Shown piece by piece: positions 14,198 to 18,096 of a stretch of DNA of 18,096 nucleotides. The first letter of the stretch is position 1. The number at the start of each line of letters is the position of its first letter. This DNA is from Nitrospirota bacterium (GTDB lineage Bacteria > Nitrospirota > Nitrospiria > SBBL01 > Manganitrophaceae): NCBI GenBank assembly GCA_023248505.1, contig JAHFEM010000002.1:1-18096 (forward strand), read 5' to 3'. The translations under genes were made by a program, and so were the position numbers. The notes under the pieces are model-generated. The model saw only the letters and a program-made list of their open reading frames with translations. It searched no databases and had not been told where the DNA came from.

Positions 14198-15457
14198 ATG
14201 AACGGGGGTGGGTTTCTGGATAGAAGGGTTGTTGTGACCGGTCTGGGGTTGATTACCCCGCTCGGCGTGGGGGTGGAGAAGACATGGAAGGCCCTCTGCG
14301 CCGGAGAATCGGGCGTCGGTCGGATTACCCGATTCGATCCAACAGAGTACGCTTGCCAAATCGCGGCCCAGGTCAATGATTTCAATCCCGCCGATTATAT
14401 CGACGCGAAAGAGATCAAGAAGATGGACACCTTCATCCACTATGCGATCGCCGGAGCTCAGATGGCGATGGCGGATGCGGGCTTGAAGGTGACCCCCGAG
14501 AACGCGGAGCAGGTCGGCGTCTACGTCGGATCGGGCATCGGGGGGCTTCAGGCGATCGAGCAGTGGCACAAGGTCCTTCTGGAAAAAGGGCCGAAACGGG
14601 TGACCCCCTTCTTCATCCCGATGTCGATCATCAACCTTGCCCCCGGGCAGATCGCGATCCGGTTCGGCGCCAAGGGGCCGAACTCCTGCGCGGTGACCGC
14701 CTGCGCCACCGGCAACAACTGCATCGGGGATGCCTTCCGATTGATCCAGCGCGGGGATGCCGATGCGATGATCGCCGGCGGAACCGAGGCGGCCATCACG
14801 CCGCTGGGCGTGGCCGGGTTTGCGGCCTCCCGGGCTCTTTCAACACGCAATGACGATCCGAAGCGGGCCAGCCGTCCGTTCGACAAGGATCGGGACGGAT
14901 TTGTCCTGGGAGAAGGGGCCGGCATTCTGGTTCTGGAAGAGCTTGAAAGCGCGCGGCGGCGGGGCGCCCGAATTTATGCCGAGATCATCGGATACGGCAT
15001 GTCGGCCGACGCTTACCACATCACCGCGCCGTCGGAAGGGGGAGAAGGGGCCGCGCGATGCATGCGGCTGGCCTTGAAAGACGCCGGAATCCAGCCGGAA
15101 GCGGTCGGCTACATCAATGCCCACGCCACCTCCACCATGGCCGACGCCATTGAAACCCTGGCGATGAAAACCGTCTTCGGCGAAGCGATTCGGCGCATTC
15201 CGATCAGCGCGACCAAGTCGATGACCGGCCATCTGCTCGGGGCCGCCGGCGGAATCGAAGCGGTCTTCAGCATCCTCGCCATTCGAGACAGCATCATTCC
15301 CCCCACGATCAACCTCGATCAACCCGATCCCAAATGCGATCTCGACTACACCGCCAACCATGCGAAGAAAGCCGCCGTGGGGGTGGCCCTCTCCAACTCT
15401 TTCGGTTTCGGCGGCACCAATGCCACGATCATTTTCCGGAAATATCAGGAAAGCTAA
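14198..15457 (+). CDS. fabF: Beta-ketoacyl-ACP synthase II
   Basis: FabF performs the repeated condensation of acyl-ACP with malonyl-ACP. The catalytic residues are Cys169 in TACATGNN, His309 in [13 protein letters not shown] and His345 in [13 protein letters not shown], with Lys340 in the same motif. [15 protein letters not shown] opens the fold. The length of 419 aa is normal. No clear ribosome site precedes ATG 14198, which follows the heptamer palindrome closely, so folding of that region may affect its translation. An alternative start inside RRVVV would cut the first strand and is unlikely. [10 protein letters not shown] near the C-terminus is typical. Confidence 0.95.
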   Translation: MNGGGFLDRRVVVTGLGLITPLGVGVEKTWKALCAGESGVGRITRFDPTEYACQIAAQVNDFNPADYIDAKEIKKMDTFIHYAIAGAQMAMADAGLKVTPENAEQVGVYVGSGIGGLQAIEQWHKVLLEKGPKRVTPFFIPMSIINLAPGQIAIRFGAKGPNSCAVTACATGNNCIGDAFRLIQRGDADAMIAGGTEAAITPLGVAGFAASRALSTRNDDPKRASRPFDKDRDGFVLGEGAGILVLEELESARRRGARIYAEIIGYGMSADAYHITAPSEGGEGAARCMRLALKDAGIQPEAVGYINAHATSTMADAIETLAMKTVFGEAIRRIPISATKSMTGHLLGAAGGIEAVFSILAIRDSIIPPTINLDQPDPKCDLDYTANHAKKAAVGVALSNSFGFGGTNATIIFRKYQES

Positions 15458-15502
15458 TTTCCCCTCTCTCGCAGGCGGATCAAACTGAGAGAAACGCCCC
15501 CC

Positions 15503-16222
15503 ATGTCTCCCGCAGATCTCTCCTCCCTCCAGCAACGGCTCGCCTATCTCTTCCAGGCGCCGGCGCGGCTCCAACAAGCCGTCACCCACAAATCGTATAT
15601 CAACGAAATGAAAGAGAAGACCATCGAGGACAACGAGCGGTTCGAGTTCCTGGGCGACGCCGTTCTCGACCTGATCATCAGCGAGGCGCTCGTCGCCCGC
15701 TTTCCCGATTCCCCGGAGGGGGATCTCTCCAAAATGAAGTCGCGGGTGGTGAGCGAGGGGACGCTGGCCCGGATCGCCAAAGAGATCCGGCTCGGCCAGT
15801 ATCTCTACCTGGGCCGAGGCGAAGAGCGGACCCTCGGCCGGGAGAAGAGCTCGCTTCTCGCCGACGCCCTCGAAGCCCTCATCGCCGCGATCTATCTCGA
15901 CGGCGGCCTGCCCGCGGCGCGGGAGGTCGTGATCCGCGAATTCGAACCCTTCCTCCAGGAACTCACCCGCCCCGAAGTCACCGTCGACTACAAGACCGAA
16001 CTCCAGGAGCTCTGCCAAAAAGAATTCGAATCGCTTCCCACCTACCAGGTCATCCGCGAAACCGGCCCCGACCATCAAAAACGCTTCGAGGTGGAGATCC
16101 GCATTCAGAACCATCCCCACGCCACCGCCATCGGCAGGAGCAAGAAAGAGGCGGAGCAGCGGGCGGCGCAGATTGCGCTCGATAAGTTGAGGAAGGGGGA
16201 GCGGGCCTCGCAGGAGGAGTAG
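15503..16222 (+). CDS. rnc: Ribonuclease III
   Basis: RNase III cleaves double-stranded RNA, including rRNA precursors. The signature NERFEFLGDAVL is at 44-55, with metal ligands Glu48 and Asp52 there and Asp121 and Glu124 in LLADALEAL. The C-terminal dsRNA-binding domain spans about 159-230 (DYKTELQELCQKE to KKEAEQRAAQIALDKL). The length of 239 aa is normal. It begins 45 bases after fabF with a C-rich leader and no recognisable ribosome site, so efficient expression may need read-through from fabF. Its position at the end of a fab cluster is a common bacterial arrangement. Being next to several RNA hairpins, it could act on its own transcript; this is inference. Confidence 0.95.
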   Translation: MSPADLSSLQQRLAYLFQAPARLQQAVTHKSYINEMKEKTIEDNERFEFLGDAVLDLIISEALVARFPDSPEGDLSKMKSRVVSEGTLARIAKEIRLGQYLYLGRGEERTLGREKSSLLADALEALIAAIYLDGGLPAAREVVIREFEPFLQELTRPEVTVDYKTELQELCQKEFESLPTYQVIRETGPDHQKRFEVEIRIQNHPHATAIGRSKKEAEQRAAQIALDKLRKGERASQEE

Positions 16223-16301
16223 CTGTCTTTGACAAGTTTCTTCTTCGACGTTTTTTGTTAGCAAATTGCTGGTTAATTCAACATTAGGTTTTCTCAGAAG
16301 C

Positions 16302-16430
16302 ATGGCGAAGAAGCGACGAAAGAAAAACTTGGGGTTATGTGTAATCTGCGGACGCCGTGACGCGATCACTTCGGACCAACGACTGGCTCGTATCAGGAAC
16401 CGGCGGGTCCGTTGGCTATCGGGTCTATAA
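16302..16430 (+). pseudogene. Short CxxC reading frame, possible broken HNH-type gene
   Basis: ATG 16302 to TAA 16430 encodes 42 residues. The first part, MAKKRRKKNLGLCVICGRR, followed by DAITSD, resembles the start of small HNH-type nucleases, where a C-x-x-C-G knuckle is followed by A-x-T-x-D-H. The match ends at Asp25: the expected His is replaced by Gln, and the remaining residues (RLARIRNRRVRWLSGL) look unrelated. This suggests a 5' gene fragment joined to other DNA. It could also be a genuine small zinc-knuckle protein or a chance frame. The ribosome site (CAGAAG) is weak. Confidence 0.3.
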
Positions 16431-16461
16431 TTATTCAGCTATAGGAAAAAATAGATCGGGA

Positions 16462-16481
16462 GCAAAGATGCCAATCTTTGC
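16462..16481 (+). promoter_or_regulatory. Hairpin enclosing the start codon of the DUF4157 gene
   Basis: GCAAAGAT (16462-16469) and ATCTTTGC (16474-16481) form a perfect 8-bp stem around the loop GCCA. The A and U of the ATG start (16468-16470) are paired in the stem, and the ribosome site GGGAG (16458-16462) touches its foot. Such a fold would limit initiation unless opened. A consensus-like -10 (TATAAT, 16426-16431) lies upstream, but no matching -35 was found. Confidence 0.45.
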
Positions 16482-18003
16482 ACAAAAGCAGAATCTGTCC
16501 CAAAAGCCAGTATCCTCCAGCCTCGCTCCGTCGAATCGTCGCACGGATCTTATCCCCAATTTGCAGCGCGCCATCGGCAATCAAGCGGTCCAGCGATTTA
16601 TCCAGCGAAAACTGACGATCAATACCCCCGGAGACCGCTACGAACAGGAAGCGGATCATGTCGCCGACCAGGTGATGCGGATGTCTGCGTCTCCTTGCGC
16701 CTGCGGCGCATCGTGTCCGAAGTGTAAACAGGAGGGTGGCGGGCAGCTTCAGATGAAACGCCTCCACGAACACGACACCGGCAACATGACTGCGCCGCCC
16801 TCTGTAAACGAAGTGATCTCATCACCCGGCCACCCACTCGACTTGCCCACCCGCCAATTTATGGAAACCCGCTTCGGCCATGACTTCAGCGGGGTGCGGG
16901 TGCACGCCGATGCCAAGGCGTCCGACTTGGCGCGGCAGATCGATGCGCTTGCCTATACCGCCGGCAGAGACATCGTTTTCGCCGCCGGCCGCTACGATAC
17001 GGCATCGGCGTCGGGGCAACGGCTGCTCGCCCATGAGCTGGCCCATGTGGTCCAGCAGACCGGCGGGGCGAGCCGGGCGATTCAACGCCAGCCGGCGCCC
17101 GAGGTCGGGGCCGAATCGTTCCAACTTTCCCCCTTTAGACCGGACGATCCGCGCGCCGATGCCTCCCCCTTGGTGGCGAGTGCATTGGGATCGACCGTGA
17201 TCGACGGTTTCGCCACCGGGAGCGCGAACATCCCGAAGGGGGGTGACGACACCCTGCGTTTTGTCGCCCGGCAGATTGTCTTTTTTATTGCCAAGTACCC
17301 TCGCTCGACCGTGCAGATCACCGGCCACACAGACCGGGTCGATTCGAAAGAGAACAATATCAAGCTGGGGCAAAAGCGAGCGGATGCGGTCAGCGCTTTT
17401 TTGAAGGACGAAGGGGTCCCGGCCCATCTGATCGGCACCGACAGCAAGGGGGAGAGCGATCCGATGGTGCCGACCGCCGATGAAAAGGGCGAATCGCGAA
17501 ACCGCCGCGTGCACGTTTTCTTCCGGGTCGGAAGAGGCGCGTTCTCGCTCGGCGCCGATGTCTCGCTCACGCCGCCGTCGCCCCCCGAACCGGAGCCGTC
17601 CGTCAAGTTTGATCTTCCGACCGATTACGACCCCGACAAACCGAGGCCTCCCTACCGCAATCCAAAGGAGACCGAGCTGACCGACAAGATGGACAAGGCG
17701 CAGAAGCGCGCCGAGGAGATCGAGAAAAAACGCCCGAAGAACACGAAGACCCCGGCCGGAGTGGTCATCGATAAGGTGATGGACGATGTGGTGAACCCGG
17801 TCATCAAGAAGCTGCCGATCCCGGAGAAGTGGAAGAAGAAAGCGGAAAAGAAGGTGCGCGAGGGGTTGGAGTCGGGCACAGAGAAAGCGTGCGAGGCGGG
17901 GATCGATCTGTTGGAAATCGGGAGCGGCGAGAAAGATGTCCTCAAGGCTACTTGTAAATCGGCGCTCAAGTACAAGCCGGGCGATAAGAGCAATAAGGAA
18001 TGA
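16468..18003 (+). CDS. DUF4157 (eCIS-core) protein with OmpA-like domain
   Basis: This 511-residue protein has no signal peptide. Residues 1-75 carry the usual preface of the family: MPIFAQKQNLSQKPVSSSLA, then LQRAIGNQAVQRFIQ and a PGDRYEQEADHVADQVM segment. A C-x-C-x3-C-x2-C cluster follows (C77, C79, C83, C86). The DUF4157 or eCIS-core domain (about 122-200) begins LDLPTRQFMETRFGHDFSGVR and holds the metalloprotease-like motif HELAH (189-193). Residues about 243-354 form an OmpA-like peptidoglycan-binding domain (ITGHTDRVDSKENN, RADAVSAFL, RNRRVHVFF). A Pro-rich linker (about 368-405) leads to a Lys/Glu-rich tail with two Cys. In other bacteria DUF4157 proteins are linked to extracellular contractile injection systems as cargo or toxins. 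No injection-system genes are in this window. ATG 16468 is preferred to the in-frame GTG 16357 because it has GGGAG upstream and the family's N-terminus. Confidence 0.85.
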   Translation: MPIFAQKQNLSQKPVSSSLAPSNRRTDLIPNLQRAIGNQAVQRFIQRKLTINTPGDRYEQEADHVADQVMRMSASPCACGASCPKCKQEGGGQLQMKRLHEHDTGNMTAPPSVNEVISSPGHPLDLPTRQFMETRFGHDFSGVRVHADAKASDLARQIDALAYTAGRDIVFAAGRYDTASASGQRLLAHELAHVVQQTGGASRAIQRQPAPEVGAESFQLSPFRPDDPRADASPLVASALGSTVIDGFATGSANIPKGGDDTLRFVARQIVFFIAKYPRSTVQITGHTDRVDSKENNIKLGQKRADAVSAFLKDEGVPAHLIGTDSKGESDPMVPTADEKGESRNRRVHVFFRVGRGAFSLGADVSLTPPSPPEPEPSVKFDLPTDYDPDKPRPPYRNPKETELTDKMDKAQKRAEEIEKKRPKNTKTPAGVVIDKVMDDVVNPVIKKLPIPEKWKKKAEKKVREGLESGTEKACEAGIDLLEIGSGEKDVLKATCKSALKYKPGDKSNKE

Positions 18004-18030
18004 GGAATCAAGAACGATGGAATTTGGAAT

Positions 18031-18076
18031 GGGGCGTTGCCCCAAGCCCCACCGCGGGGCTGTCTTGCCACAGCCC
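18031..18076 (+). repeat. GC-rich overlapping inverted repeats downstream of the DUF4157 gene
   Basis: Three hairpins lie in a row: GGGGC (18031-18035) / GCCCC (18039-18043); GCCCC (18046-18050) / GGGGC (18056-18060); and GGGCTGT (18057-18063) / ACAGCCC (18070-18076). The last two share bases and so are alternatives to each other. Only a short TTT follows the last stem. It may act as a terminator or be part of a dispersed intergenic repeat; the window ends 20 bases later. Confidence 0.5.
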
Positions 18077-18096
18077 TTTCGGCTTCCCCAGGCAGC

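Noticed and set aside
15334..16185. A 283-codon + frame overlapping the fabF end and rnc
   Set aside because: Its product is Arg/Pro/Ser-rich and featureless; rnc in the other frame has all catalytic residues.
16229..16300. Possible promoter (TTGACA at 16229) or integron-like attC site near GTTAGCAAATTGC
   Set aside because: No acceptable -10 lies 16-18 bp from the TTGACA, and the GTTAGCA word does not fit the GTTRRRY core or pair with an inverse core; no integrase is present.
14840..16369. A 509-codon open frame on the - strand across fabF and rnc
   Set aside because: It is the mirror of two well-supported genes. Its predicted protein is low-complexity, rich in Gly, Glu, Leu and Arg, with no motif and no ribosome site. 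Long antisense frames are expected where GC-rich codons dominate.
16357..16467. GTG 16357 as the start of the DUF4157 gene
   Set aside because: The added 37 residues are unlike the family N-terminus and overlap the CxxC frame; ATG 16468 has a ribosome site and begins with the family's typical residues.
16822..18045. A 407-codon open frame on the - strand across the DUF4157 gene
   Set aside because: The + frame contains diagnostic DUF4157 and OmpA motifs, while the antisense product is an Arg/Leu/Asp-rich sequence with no recognisable domain.
1..18096. CRISPR array, tRNA or rRNA genes, insertion sequence
   Set aside because: No regularly spaced repeats of CRISPR length, no cloverleaf or rRNA-like stretch in any gap, and no transposase or integrase motif in any frame.

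Overview
The window (18,096 bp) is an ordinary, densely coded bacterial chromosome segment with one accessory-looking gene at its right end. All recognisable genes lie on the + strand. Start codons are a mix of ATG, GTG and TTG with mostly good Shine-Dalgarno sites. A periplasmic MltB-type lytic transglycosylase, an OmpA-like domain and sigma-54 control point to a Gram-negative, non-enterobacterial organism. From the gene order and the style of the eCIS-type protein I favour Nitrospirota or a similar deep-branching lineage, but this is inference only.

Region 1 (1-4410): an HD-domain nucleotide phosphohydrolase that probably starts before the window; a translationally coupled pair of secreted proteins (lytic transglycosylase, then a TPR protein) behind a good housekeeping promoter; and malate dehydrogenase behind its own promoter.

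Region 2 (4497-7584): a sigma-54 activator whose sensory domain is a Rossmann NAD-binding fold rather than a response-regulator, GAF or PAS domain. An AT-rich intergenic region follows, ending in a canonical -24/-12 sigma-54 promoter. Next come a 66-residue zinc-ribbon protein and an orphan NuoF (NADH:FMN subunit) that lacks the usual NuoE/NuoG partners and carries Ala where the family has Asp in the FMN/NADH motif. With mdh just upstream, this looks like a possible NAD(H)-responsive regulatory circuit and is the most original part of the window.

Region 3 (7652-7975): an ErpA-type iron-sulfur carrier with its own promoter and a clear intrinsic terminator.

Region 4 (8092-16222): the classical lipid-synthesis cluster yceD(DUF177)-rpmF-plsX-fabH-enoyl reductase-fabD-fabG-acpP-fabF-rnc, opened by a near-perfect sigma-70 promoter. 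It supplies every step of type II fatty-acid elongation except the dehydratase (no fabZ/fabA here). The reductase slot is filled by an SDR with the Y-x6-K signature of FabI/FabL enzymes. Unusually, the cluster is interrupted by 90-160 bp gaps carrying hairpins, direct repeats and a heptamer-based quasi-palindrome around acpP.

Region 5 (16223-18096): a short CxxC reading frame that may be the broken 5' end of an HNH-type gene. It is followed by a DUF4157 (eCIS-core) plus OmpA-like protein with a Lys/Glu-rich tail, whose start codon lies inside a perfect 8-bp hairpin. GC-rich nested inverted repeats lie downstream. No tRNA, rRNA, CRISPR array, transposase or integrase was seen. No stretch above 300 bases lacks a gene.
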